DNA from: Spirosoma agri
Lineage (GTDB): Bacteria; Bacteroidota; Bacteroidia; Cytophagales; Spirosomataceae
DNA length: 64,000 bases
Assembly: GCF_010747415.1 (NCBI RefSeq)
Contig: NZ_JAAGNZ010000001.1
Coordinates: 2,728,001-2,792,000 of the forward strand
Direction of reading: 5' to 3'
Shown: positions 50,279 through 58,284 of the stretch, in pieces
Numbering within the stretch: position 1 is the stretch's first letter
Layout: each line of letters starts with the position of its first letter
Translations under genes and position numbers: made by a program
Notes under the pieces: generated by a model
Database searches by the model: none
Seen by the model: the letters and a program-made list of their open reading frames with translations, nothing else
Told to the model about the DNA's origin: nothing

Positions 50279-51232
50279 TTATTTTCGTGCCATTACTTTT
50301 TTCACCTGCTCAACAATTTTGTCGGCGGTAAGGCCATATTTTTGCATCAGCTGATCGGGTGTACCACTCTCGCCAAACGTATCGTGGACGCCAATGTATT
50401 CCAGGGGAGCCGGGTGATGTTGGGCCAATACATGCGCAACGCTATCGCCCAGACCACCACTGATCATGTGCTCTTCTGCCGATACGGCGCAGCCTGTTTT
50501 CTTCACCGATGCCAGAATCGCTTCTTCGTCTAACGGCTTAATCGTGTGAATATTGATGATGTCGGCTTCAATGCCTTCCTCGGCCAGCATCTCACCGGCT
50601 TTGATAGCCTCCCAAACCAGATGACCTGTGCAGAAAATCGACACGTCAGATCCTTCGTTAACGGTCCACGCTTTACCAATTTCAAACGTCTGGTCGGCGG
50701 GCGTAAAGACCGGAATGACGGGCCGTCCGAAGCGCAGGTAAACCGGACCAACGTGGTCGGCAATGGCAAGGGTAGCGGCTTTCGTCTGATTGTAATCGCA
50801 GGGGTTGATGACGGTCATGTTGGGTAGCATCTTCATCATACCCAGATCTTCCAGAATCTGGTGGGTTGCCCCGTCTTCGCCCAGCGTAACACCCGCGTGC
50901 GATGCGCAGATTTTGACGTTTTTGTTCGAGTAAGCAACCGACTGCCGAATCTGGTCATAAACCCGTCCGGTGGCAAAATTGGCGAATGTCGTCGCAAAGG
51001 GAATATGGCCACCGATGGTCAGGCCCGCCGACACGCCGATCATGTTAGCCTCCGCGATACCGCACTGAACGAACCGTTCGGGAAATTCTTTGATAAATGC
51101 GTCGAGTTTTAGCGACCCGGCCAGATCAGCCGTTAGGGCGACAACATTCGGATGGGTCTTGCCAAGTTCGGCGATACCCGCGCCAAAACCGGAGCGAGTG
51201 TCTTTCTTTTCGGTATACTCGTATTTTTTCAT
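50279..51232 (-). CDS. transketolase C-terminal subunit
   Basis: A 317-aa protein corresponding to the pyrimidine-binding and C-terminal domains of transketolase. It has SGFGAGIAELGKTHPNVVAL, LDAFIKEFPERFVQCGIAEA and NMIGVSAGLTIGGHIPFATT, including the catalytic Glu of the IAEANMIG motif, and ASHAGVTLGEDGATHQILED. The matching N-half is encoded 1.67 kb upstream in the same direction. Split transketolases occur widely. Together they would transfer two-carbon units between sugar phosphates with thiamine diphosphate. Here the halves are separated by two unrelated genes, which is unusual, though all run the same way. It starts 8 bp after the stop of the inserted cassette. Confidence 0.9.
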   Translation of the reverse strand: MKKYEYTEKKDTRSGFGAGIAELGKTHPNVVALTADLAGSLKLDAFIKEFPERFVQCGIAEANMIGVSAGLTIGGHIPFATTFANFATGRVYDQIRQSVAYSNKNVKICASHAGVTLGEDGATHQILEDLGMMKMLPNMTVINPCDYNQTKAATLAIADHVGPVYLRFGRPVIPVFTPADQTFEIGKAWTVNEGSDVSIFCTGHLVWEAIKAGEMLAEEGIEADIINIHTIKPLDEEAILASVKKTGCAVSAEEHMISGGLGDSVAHVLAQHHPAPLEYIGVHDTFGESGTPDQLMQKYGLTADKIVEQVKKVMARK

Positions 51233-51240
51233 AGTCTCTA

Positions 51241-51810
51241 TTAATTCGCCGAAGCGAGGGTTTGCAATTTAGTGAGAAAATAGTGGGCACTCGGGCAATT
51301 TGGGTGCGCAGCTGCCCGCTCGATGGAGAATCCTTTCCCAAGCATTAGATTTGTGAATTTCTTTTTATCATCGATCCCCCTTCCTCTGTGCTGGATATAC
51401 AAAGATTTGAGAGTCTCAGCAGGATTCAAATCTTGTTCAGGATAATGAAAGAAAAAGTCCGATCTAAATAAGGTTGAAAGTGTCTCGGAGTCAGCTAGAA
51501 ACCAAGTTTCGAGCATACGAACAGCAACGAAGACTTTGATGTCATCTGCGTAAATCGTCTGTGTTTTGACTGATGTTATACAAGGCTCATGTTCTTGGTC
51601 TCGTAAAATGATTATCCATTCTGCTCCCTGATTGCGAAGGATTTGTGCGTAACTCTCCGTAGAGGGACGGTTTAAGTTGTCTTTACCTTTCGCGTTAATG
51701 ATCTCATCGACTAACTCCAGATTATTTGCTTGGAGAAATTCGAAAAACATTTCTGAGCTTAGAAGCATCTTTTCACAGTCACCTTCAACAATAAACCCTA
51801 TTTTTACCAC
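51241..51810 (-). CDS. TOPRIM-like DUF4276-family protein of an AAA-TOPRIM pair
   Basis: The preferred GTG start at 51810 gives a 189-aa protein beginning VVKIGFIVEGDCEKMLL; an ATG at 51843 is also in frame but lies deep inside the ATPase gene. The N-terminal strand then EGDCE matches the TOPRIM motif with the conserved Glu, and WIIILRDQEHEPC matches the acidic strand (Asp-x-Glu). The C-terminal NCPSAHYFLTKL is typical of DUF4276. TOPRIM partners of AAA ATPases act as nucleases or toxins in OLD, Gabija and PARIS systems. It overlaps the ATPase gene by 7 bp and precedes the transketolase C half by 8 bp. Sequence is AT-richer than its neighbours. A defence role is inference. Confidence 0.75.
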   Translation of the reverse strand: MVKIGFIVEGDCEKMLLSSEMFFEFLQANNLELVDEIINAKGKDNLNRPSTESYAQILRNQGAEWIIILRDQEHEPCITSVKTQTIYADDIKVFVAVRMLETWFLADSETLSTLFRSDFFFHYPEQDLNPAETLKSLYIQHRGRGIDDKKKFTNLMLGKGFSIERAAAHPNCPSAHYFLTKLQTLASAN

Positions 51811-52796
51811 GGCAAGCCCCCTCCTAAAGCTCCTGCTAGCCAAGCCTGATCTGTTGGCAAATCATAAATGTTACGCCCTTTGATCTGCCGCGTTTTTGTA
51901 GCCCCATTTTGTTTGTTTACCAGAATAATCTCGTCGGTTGTTAGATGGCGAACTACAGCCTCAGAGTGGGTATTCAGCCAAATAAAATGTCCTTTGCTTT
52001 TGCATTCCTGTCGAAAAAAATTGACTAAAGTTTCTAAAACCTGAGGATGTAAGCCGTTTTCTGGTTCTTCAATACAGAGAAATTGCGGTTCATCGCTTTG
52101 GTAAACAGCGGTTAGCAGGGCGAGAATATTTTTTGTGCCGTCAGAAAGAAGCTCTTTTGGAAAAGGCTTTTCAAAAGTTTTTTCATACCAGAGCAACGTT
52201 TCTTTTCCATCGAACGGGTTTGAAGATACTTCAACCGATTTAAAGCCAGGGATGAATAATTCCAACCATTCAAATACCTCATCTTTAAAAAGGGGGTTGT
52301 CAAGTACTCGCTTCAAAACTTTCTCGAGATTGTCAGCCGATAGAGTCAATTGTAAGTCAGAAGAATAATTTAGCTTTTGTTTGCTATTCTGGTTAATGAA
52401 TAAATGGACAAAGTTGGCTAAGAGTTGATTATTTTCTTGCCGTACATTAATTGGATCTTCTTCTCCCCAACGAGTACCCACAACAGTATATTCTGGTTGG
52501 CCTGTGAGGCCGGTACGCTGGACAAGATGGTGAACAGATGAGCTATTTAACTTGACTTCAACTTGGACAGCGTTTAAACTACTCCGCCGATTTAGAAAGT
52601 AATCTTTACCCCCAAATAAGCTTTCAACTGTACCTCTATTCGTCTTAACTGCCAAATTAAAAAACTCCAGAGCCTCGAAAATATTCGATTTGCCCGACCC
52701 GTTAGGGCCGACAAAGACCGTGAACGGATTCGGCTCAACAAGCTCGATCCGTTCAATGGATTTGAAATTTTCGATGACTAAGCGGTTGATTTTCAT
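51804..52796 (-). CDS. AAA (AAA_21/SMC-like) ATPase of an AAA-TOPRIM pair
   Basis: A 330-aa ATPase of the RecF/OLD-like type: NRLVIENFKSIERIELV at the N-terminus, Walker A FVGPNGSGKSNIFEALEF (residues 28-36), a signature-like ELLSDGTKNILALLTA, Walker B FLCIEEPENGLHPQVLE, and the H-loop FIWLNTHSEAVVRHL. The C-terminus ends in GGGLPW. No nuclease domain is fused; the TOPRIM partner is a separate gene overlapping by 7 bp, like a split OLD. The codon use is A/T-richer than that of the flanking transketolase halves, and a MITE-like repeat abuts its 5' side, both signs of insertion by transfer. It probably senses phage or DNA damage and controls the TOPRIM protein. Confidence 0.82.
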   Translation of the reverse strand: MKINRLVIENFKSIERIELVEPNPFTVFVGPNGSGKSNIFEALEFFNLAVKTNRGTVESLFGGKDYFLNRRSSLNAVQVEVKLNSSSVHHLVQRTGLTGQPEYTVVGTRWGEEDPINVRQENNQLLANFVHLFINQNSKQKLNYSSDLQLTLSADNLEKVLKRVLDNPLFKDEVFEWLELFIPGFKSVEVSSNPFDGKETLLWYEKTFEKPFPKELLSDGTKNILALLTAVYQSDEPQFLCIEEPENGLHPQVLETLVNFFRQECKSKGHFIWLNTHSEAVVRHLTTDEIILVNKQNGATKTRQIKGRNIYDLPTDQAWLAGALGGGLPW

Positions 52797-52803
52797 AAGT
52801 AGC

Positions 52804-52892
52804 TGTAGAGACGCAATCCCTTGCCGGTCCTCCGGTGCCTGAGCGTCAGCAATACCATCCTGCCAAGAGACGCAAGGGGTTGCGTCTCTACA
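52804..52892. mobile_element. MITE-like inverted repeat (89 bp)
   Basis: Terminal arms 52804-52823 and 52873-52892 are reverse complements over 20 bp with one mismatch, and the tip GTAGAGACGC is reminiscent of dispersed palindromic repeats seen in Bacteroidota and cyanobacteria. GAGACGCAA is also repeated internally (52866-52875). It has no coding capacity. It lies precisely between the ATPase start and the stop of the transketolase N half. Confidence 0.6.
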
Positions 52893-52901
52893 TAGACTGA
52901 A

Positions 52902-53759
52902 TCAATAATCCGAAAAGCCTACAGAAAGCGGTAACTGATTGAGCGCCTGGGTCAATTGTTCGGCATTGGGCGCGACACCATGCCATTTATAGCTGCCAAC
53001 CATGTAGTCAACGCCAAAACCCATTTCGGTATGCATCAGAATCAACGTTGGTACGTCGGGGTTCTCCTGCGACTTTTTGAGTGTCCTGATCACATCGGCC
53101 ATGTCGTTACCCTGCATTTCATCGACGTGCCAGCCGAAAGCTTTGTATTTCGCGGCTAAATCGCGGTTGCTGTTAACGAAATCGGTCTTCCCATCGATCT
53201 GAGCAAGGTTATAATCAATGACGGCGGTCAGATTACCTAGCTTTTTGTTTGGCGCAAACTGGGCTGCTTCCCAAACCTGCCCTTCCTGTTGCTCGCCATC
53301 GCCCATCAGCACATATACTTGGTTCGTGTCACCATTGAGCTTTTTGGAGTATGCGGCCCCGGCGGCTACCGACAGACCCTGTCCCAGCGAGCCCGACGCA
53401 ATCCGGATACCCGGCAGGTGTTCAGCAGTTGTTGGGTGCCCTTGTAACCGGCTTTCCAGCTTCCGGAATGTCGATAGTTCATCAACCGGAAAATAGCCAG
53501 CCCGCGCCAGTACAGAATAAAAAACGGGGGAGATGTGCCCGTTTGACAGGAAGAAAATATCTTCATCGCGGCCATCCATATCGAAAATCGGCGTGCCATT
53601 GGCGTCCTTTTTCAAGTTCATGATGTCGAAATAAAGCGCAACTAGGAAATCAGTACAGCCCAGCGACCCGCCGGGGTGGCCAGAATTGACGGCTGCTACC
53701 ATGCGGACGATGTCGCGCCGAACGGCGGTGGCGATGTGTTCGAGTTTTTCGAGTTCCAT
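52902..53759 (-). CDS. transketolase N-terminal subunit
   Basis: A 285-aa protein corresponding to the thiamine-diphosphate-binding domain: RDIVRMVAAVNSGHPGGSLG, DIFFLSNGHISPVFYSVLA, IASGSLGQGLSVAAGAAYS and the TPP motif GDGEQQEGQVWEAAQF followed by AVIDYN. The catalytic His residues are in SGHPGG and NGHISP. It pairs with the C half encoded 1.67 kb downstream to make a complete pentose-phosphate enzyme. The two genes would be contiguous without the inserted AAA-TOPRIM cassette. It starts 65 bp after the Bcp stop. Confidence 0.92.
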   Translation of the reverse strand: MELEKLEHIATAVRRDIVRMVAAVNSGHPGGSLGCTDFLVALYFDIMNLKKDANGTPIFDMDGRDEDIFFLSNGHISPVFYSVLARAGYFPVDELSTFRKLESRLQGHPTTAEHLPGIRIASGSLGQGLSVAAGAAYSKKLNGDTNQVYVLMGDGEQQEGQVWEAAQFAPNKKLGNLTAVIDYNLAQIDGKTDFVNSNRDLAAKYKAFGWHVDEMQGNDMADVIRTLKKSQENPDVPTLILMHTEMGFGVDYMVGSYKWHGVAPNAEQLTQALNQLPLSVGFSDY

Positions 53760-53823
53760 GTGTATTGCGGGTGAAAACCCACTTTTGACAGTAACGAATT
53801 AAGGGGCTTGCACCCAAGTTAGA

Positions 53824-54273
53824 CTACCTTAAAATTTGACCGGCGTGGTTTTTCGTATCCACTTTACCGATAATGTCGGTAATAATACCACTTTCATCAA
53901 TCAGAAACGTTGTTCGGACAGTACCCATGTATGTGCGGCCATACATGGATTTTTCTTTCCAGACATCATACGCTTCGACAACGGCCTTGTTCGTATCGGC
54001 GACGAGCGCAAAGGGAAGATCGTATTTTTTGATGAATTTCTGATGCGATTTCGTATCATCGATGCTGATTCCCAGTACCTCATACCCCTGGGTGCGTAGG
54101 CTGGCATAATTGTCGCGCAGACTACAGGCCTGGGCGGTACAGCCCGTTGTGTCGTCTTTCGGGTAAAAATAAAGAACCACTTTTTTGCCCCGGTAGTCGG
54201 AAAGTTTAATTGGCTGTCCGTTCTGGTCAGTGCTCGTAAAATCGGGGGCAGGATCGCCGATGTTCAGGCTCAT
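53824..54273 (-). CDS. bcp: thioredoxin-dependent thiol peroxidase (Bcp/PrxQ)
   Basis: A 149-aa peroxiredoxin of the BCP/PrxQ class, which reduces hydrogen and organic peroxides in the cytosol using thioredoxin. The thioredoxin fold is intact: NIGDPAPDFTSTDQNGQPIK, KVVLYFYPKDDTTGCTAQAC with the peroxidatic Cys after TTG and the resolving Cys five residues on, and VLGISIDDTKSHQKFIKKYD. The length fits the family. It lies between the M23 peptidase gene and the transketolase N half, all on the minus strand. Confidence 0.95.
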   Translation of the reverse strand: MSLNIGDPAPDFTSTDQNGQPIKLSDYRGKKVVLYFYPKDDTTGCTAQACSLRDNYASLRTQGYEVLGISIDDTKSHQKFIKKYDLPFALVADTNKAVVEAYDVWKEKSMYGRTYMGTVRTTFLIDESGIITDIIGKVDTKNHAGQILR

Positions 54274-54350
54274 GATCGTTTAGGTTTGTCGGTTATGGTT
54301 TGTAAAAAGGCTGAATTGACCTGATCGACAACTCACAAACTCAGGTAGGT

Positions 54351-56432
54351 TTATCGTTTACGCCGACGTTTTGGGGCGGTCGTAGCCTTACGCTTTACCG
54401 CTGGCCGGGGCTCCGCAATACTAATGCTGTCTGACCCGATGTTGCCAGCGCGGTCTTTTACCTGAACCAAAATCTCGTCACCCAGTTCGAACGGTTCGTT
54501 CGGATCAAGTTGATCCGACCAAAGCAGCGCCCGCTTGTAGTCATACTGCATCAATAACCACTCGCCATTGACCAACGCCCGAAAGTCGGCAATGCCGGAT
54601 AAATCATCCCGAATTCGAACGGTTATTCCCTTCGGCGTGGCCGATAGAATGTCAACCGTGGGTGGATTGGAATCGGTCAATAATTGAAACCGGCCCAGTG
54701 AACGGGTTTTGAATTCAATTCGCCCCTTGTTCCAGGTGCCACCCAGAAAACTTTCATGACCACCACTTGTCCAATAGGCTTTTGTACGCATGGTATCAAT
54801 TGCAATCGGGTAGTTCGGAACGTACTGAATCGTCAGCATATCGTTGAGCGGAATAGTAGACTGGTTGATTTCCAGACCTCCACCCGGCAACGGCCGCATG
54901 GCGAGATGTAAGGTATCGAACAACGTTTTGGGGCTGAATTCCAATCGGGTCTTCCCATCGACAATAACTTCCTTTCGTCCGGGTATGACCCGTTTCTTGA
55001 AATTCGTTCGCACCACGCCACGACCGAACTGAATCGAGTCGGGCAGCGTCTTCCGCAAATCTATAAGATAAACGGCTTGGTTGTTACGAACGTAGCTGGG
55101 CGCCTGTTCGGTTACCGTGCGACCAGTATGAAGTTTGGCTACCGGAGGATTACTGGCTTGTATATTTTTGACCGTCAACTTGAGCACGTTTTCGTCCGTT
55201 GTAATGGTCGCCGTAGGCTCGCCACTGACCTCGCTGGTCGTGTCCGAAGCGGGACGAATAGCCAGCGAATCCGTTCGTGCCGCACTGGCTGCTGGTGTTT
55301 CAGGCAGGATTGTGAACGTGAGCTGAGCTGCATGATCATAGGCGTCGTACAGCGTAAGCGTAACTTCGTGCGGTCGACCATCCAGCAGCGGTAAGCGTCC
55401 CTTATAGGCGGCATTGCTTTGCAACTTGTACAAGTTCAGTCGGTTACCATCGGCGATGTAGCCCCGGTGGTAGCGCTGACCGCTCATCTGTTCCACTTCG
55501 TAATTCTCGTGGATATTCATGAATCGCGTGTACTCGTTAGGAAAGCTATTCATGTTATAGGCAAATACCTCACGGCCATCGAGTTTTATTTCCAGACAAC
55601 TGATGCCATTGCGGTACGGCGAACCACTGGTCTTGTCATACCCCAGCACCTCCAGCCCGACCAGACCCGATGCGGTGATGGGTTGCGAAAGCGTATACGT
55701 CCCATCGGACCGGCGAACGGGCGCATAGCTGACGCGCTGGTATTCGCCATTGATGCGCGAGGTAGGCGTCATGGTTTTCAGCGCGACCCGCTCAAAATAG
55801 GGGGGGACATCATCTTTAAGCTCGGAAAACCCATAAAGCAGCGGATTGATCAGGTTGTCTTTGGCATCGCGCACTTCGAAGTGCAGATGAGGCCCGCCTG
55901 AGCCGCCCGTGTTGCCGGAAGCCGCAATCACATCGCCCTGCTTGACCGGAAATTGTCCCGGTGCTGGTCGCAAATCGATCTCAAAGGTCTTTCTGGCGTA
56001 TTGCTGTTCGCGAAGGTAGGTGCCGAGCGTGTCCTTAAGGGCTTTAAGATGTCCATAGACCGTTGTCAGCCCGTTCGGATGACGGATGAATACTACGTTA
56101 CCATACCCGCCTGTAAATACCGCAATTCGGGAAATGTAGCCATCGGCAGCCGCATGAACGTCCAGCCCTTCCCGTCCGCCCGTTCGAATGTCCAGGCCAG
56201 CGTGAAAGTGGTTGGCCCGTAAATCGCCCAGACCACCCGACAGCGAGTTGGCTGCTCCCGGCATGATCGGAAACATAAAATAACCCGTCGGCGCAACGGG
56301 TGGCGTTGCCCGGCGGCTGGTTAATGCGGTTGTACTCTGTGGCGTTTCCGATGAATCCAAACCAGCCTGACCAAAAGCCAGTCCGGTGCTGATCACCATC
56401 GCCATAAAACTATAAATACGTACTCGTTTCAA
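54351..56432 (-). CDS. secreted M23-family metallopeptidase
   Basis: A 693-aa protein with signal peptide 1-21 (ending GLAFGQ). The LytM/M23 domain (about 50-205) carries the zinc ligands in ANHFHAGLDIRTGG (HxxxD, near residue 76) and GPHLHFEVRDAKD (HxH, near residue 182), with YGHLKALKDTLG between. A long C-terminal beta-rich region (about 210-680) ends in a basic tail (KRKATTAPKRRRKR). M23 enzymes cleave peptidoglycan cross-links or act as regulators of amidases. The long C-terminal part is a common Bacteroidota arrangement. It lies 77 bp from bcp. Confidence 0.9.
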   Translation of the reverse strand: MKRVRIYSFMAMVISTGLAFGQAGLDSSETPQSTTALTSRRATPPVAPTGYFMFPIMPGAANSLSGGLGDLRANHFHAGLDIRTGGREGLDVHAAADGYISRIAVFTGGYGNVVFIRHPNGLTTVYGHLKALKDTLGTYLREQQYARKTFEIDLRPAPGQFPVKQGDVIAASGNTGGSGGPHLHFEVRDAKDNLINPLLYGFSELKDDVPPYFERVALKTMTPTSRINGEYQRVSYAPVRRSDGTYTLSQPITASGLVGLEVLGYDKTSGSPYRNGISCLEIKLDGREVFAYNMNSFPNEYTRFMNIHENYEVEQMSGQRYHRGYIADGNRLNLYKLQSNAAYKGRLPLLDGRPHEVTLTLYDAYDHAAQLTFTILPETPAASAARTDSLAIRPASDTTSEVSGEPTATITTDENVLKLTVKNIQASNPPVAKLHTGRTVTEQAPSYVRNNQAVYLIDLRKTLPDSIQFGRGVVRTNFKKRVIPGRKEVIVDGKTRLEFSPKTLFDTLHLAMRPLPGGGLEINQSTIPLNDMLTIQYVPNYPIAIDTMRTKAYWTSGGHESFLGGTWNKGRIEFKTRSLGRFQLLTDSNPPTVDILSATPKGITVRIRDDLSGIADFRALVNGEWLLMQYDYKRALLWSDQLDPNEPFELGDEILVQVKDRAGNIGSDSISIAEPRPAVKRKATTAPKRRRKR

Positions 56433-56531
56433 ATCAGAAATGGCAAAAACTTTTTACGTCTCTTGGGGGCTGATAACCCAGTGCAGCTTGTTTACGGGCC
56501 CGGTGGATTTCAGCAGAACACGAAAAGTCAT

Positions 56532-57143
56532 TTATTTAACATCAATCTCCAGAAGCTTCTTGTCCTCGATATAAGCCGTCAACCGGTCACCAAGTTGTAC
56601 CGGACCAACCCCTTTTGGCGTTCCCGTGAAAATAATGTCGCCCTGTTGCAACAGAAAATAGTGCGACACAAACGAGATAAGGTAGTCGATTTTGAATAGC
56701 ATCAGGCTGGTGTTGCCCAATTGCCGGGTTTCGCCGTTGAGATCCAGTCGGAAGTTCAGGTTCTGCAAATCCGGGAAATCGGATTTAGGAACGAAAGGCG
56801 AAATAGGAGCGGAGCCGTTGAATCCTTTTGCCAGTTCCCAGGGTAGTCCTTTGGCCTTTAGCCGACTCTGTACATCACGAGCGGTAAAGTCGATACCAAT
56901 ACCAATTTCGTCGTAGTATTTATGCGCAAACTTCTCTTCGATATTCTTACCGACCCGATTGATTTTTACCAGAATCTCAACTTCATAGTGAACATCCTGC
57001 GAGAACTCGGGATAGAAAAACGGTTCATTTTTGAGCGGAACAGCGGTTTCAGGCTTTAAGAAAATGACCGGATCTTCGGGCTGTTCGTTATTCAGTTCTT
57101 TGATGTGATCGGCGTAATTTCGGCCAACGCAAATGATTTTCAT
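56532..57143 (-). CDS. fumarylacetoacetate hydrolase (FAH)-family protein
   Basis: The ATG at 57143 gives 203 aa and the family N-terminus MKIICVGRNYADHIKELNNE; an ATG 12 bp upstream is less likely. Metal ligands Glu, Glu and Asp are in SQDVHYEVEILVKINRVG and EIGIGIDFTARDVQ; the substrate region has GKGFNGSAP-like KGFNGSAPISPFVP and IIFTGTPKGVGPVQLGD. FAHD1-type members hydrolyse or decarboxylate acylpyruvates and oxaloacetate in the cytosol. The size is that of the small FAHD1-like group. A 15-bp palindrome (57155-57169) lies just upstream of the start. Confidence 0.92.
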   Translation of the reverse strand: MKIICVGRNYADHIKELNNEQPEDPVIFLKPETAVPLKNEPFFYPEFSQDVHYEVEILVKINRVGKNIEEKFAHKYYDEIGIGIDFTARDVQSRLKAKGLPWELAKGFNGSAPISPFVPKSDFPDLQNLNFRLDLNGETRQLGNTSLMLFKIDYLISFVSHYFLLQQGDIIFTGTPKGVGPVQLGDRLTAYIEDKKLLEIDVK

Positions 57144-57154
57144 AGTGAGTAGCA

Positions 57155-57169
57155 CGGATAGACTATCCG
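57155..57169. promoter_or_regulatory. 15-bp perfect palindrome upstream of the FAH-family gene
   Basis: CGGATAG and CTATCCG flank a single base, 12 bp before the FAH ATG on the minus strand. It might be an operator or leader hairpin in the divergent region between the FAH-family and M48 genes. A second hairpin with 7-bp arms lies at 57245-57265. Confidence 0.35.
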
Positions 57170-57353
57170 CTATTTTCTAAGAGGAGCGAACAGGCTGTCC
57201 CCGTTGCTTAAACTATTCTGAATGCTACAAATCTAAGGACTAATGAGGGGTAGACCGCACCCCTCCGTAAATATTTGAACAAATCAGACCCCTTCTGCGT
57301 CATATACCGTCAGAAGACTAGTTTAAGACCATTCATAAAAAAAACGCACAAAA

Positions 57354-58190
57354 ATGAAAAAAATCATAATCATGATGTTCTCACTCGCTTTCGCTGTAAC
57401 CGCTTGTGAGAAAGTACCCCTTACCGGACGAAAGCAATTGATTTTGGTGCCCAACAATGACATGCTTTCCATGAGCTTTACGCAGTACAAACAATTTCTG
57501 GATACGAGTAGAGTTGTCAGCAACAGCGGTGATGCCGCTATGGTAAGCCGGGTTGGTGACCGGATTCGTCAGGCGGTTGAAAGCTACATGAACAGTAACG
57601 GTTACGGCAAACGCCTGGAGGGGTTTAAATGGGAGTACCACTTGGTACAAAGCAATCAGGTTAACGCCTGGTGTATGCCTGGTGGCAAAATCGTTGTGTA
57701 CTCTGGAATTTTACCGTATACACAAAATGAAGCTGGTTTAGCCACTGTACTCGGCCACGAAGTGTCGCATGCCATTGCCGAGCATGGGAACGAGCGAATG
57801 AGTGAAGGGCTGGTTGCGAACGGCTTGCTACAGGCAGGTCAGGTAGCTACAGGGATTGCCACTTCATCGAAAAGCCCGCAAACTCAAGCGCTATTTCAGC
57901 AGGCTATAGGGACCGGTGGTCCACTAATGTACCAATATTTTGGGGCACTTCCCCATAGTCGTAAACAGGAATCAGAAGCCGATCACCTTGGCTTGATCTT
58001 TATGGCAATGGCTGGTTATGATCCCGCTGAAGCTATTTCGTTCTGGCAACGGATGGCGAAGGCAGGTGGTGGCAAAGCGCCAGCCGAATTTCTGTCCGAT
58101 CACCCATCCGATGCGCGCCGGATTGCTGATCTGCAAAAATTACTTCCCGATGCCAAGAAATACTACAACGGATCGCGTCGTACTAGCTAA
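57354..58190 (+). CDS. M48-family metallopeptidase lipoprotein
   Basis: A 278-aa lipoprotein with lipobox VTAC (Cys18). The zinc site is in TVLGHEVSHAIAEHGNERMS (HExxH near residues 135-139), and the third ligand Glu is probably in RKQESEADHLGLIFMAMAG. PGGKIVVYSGILPYTQNEAG and LPHSRKQESEADHLG are hallmarks of the BepA/LoiP-like M48 periplasmic proteases that degrade misfolded outer-membrane proteins. It stands alone on the plus strand and shares a strong terminator with the convergent sucC. Confidence 0.92.
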   Translation: MKKIIIMMFSLAFAVTACEKVPLTGRKQLILVPNNDMLSMSFTQYKQFLDTSRVVSNSGDAAMVSRVGDRIRQAVESYMNSNGYGKRLEGFKWEYHLVQSNQVNAWCMPGGKIVVYSGILPYTQNEAGLATVLGHEVSHAIAEHGNERMSEGLVANGLLQAGQVATGIATSSKSPQTQALFQQAIGTGGPLMYQYFGALPHSRKQESEADHLGLIFMAMAGYDPAEAISFWQRMAKAGGGKAPAEFLSDHPSDARRIADLQKLLPDAKKYYNGSRRTS

Positions 58191-58200
58191 ATGAGTTATA

Positions 58201-58240
58201 TAAACGAAAAAGCCGGACGTGAATCCGGCTTTTTCGTTTA
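58201..58240. terminator. bidirectional intrinsic terminator
   Basis: Perfect 17-bp arms (58201-58217 and 58224-58240) with a 6-nt loop and A/T tracts on both sides lie between the M48 gene and the convergent sucC. Confidence 0.88.
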
Positions 58241-58284
58241 TTATCCCCAGAATTTTCCTGATGGGATGTGAGTCACGCGAAATT

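Noticed and set aside
50279-53759. Transketolase as a broken single gene
   Set aside because: Each half has its own start, stop and complete domain, and split transketolases are common, so the cassette separates two genes and does not disrupt one.
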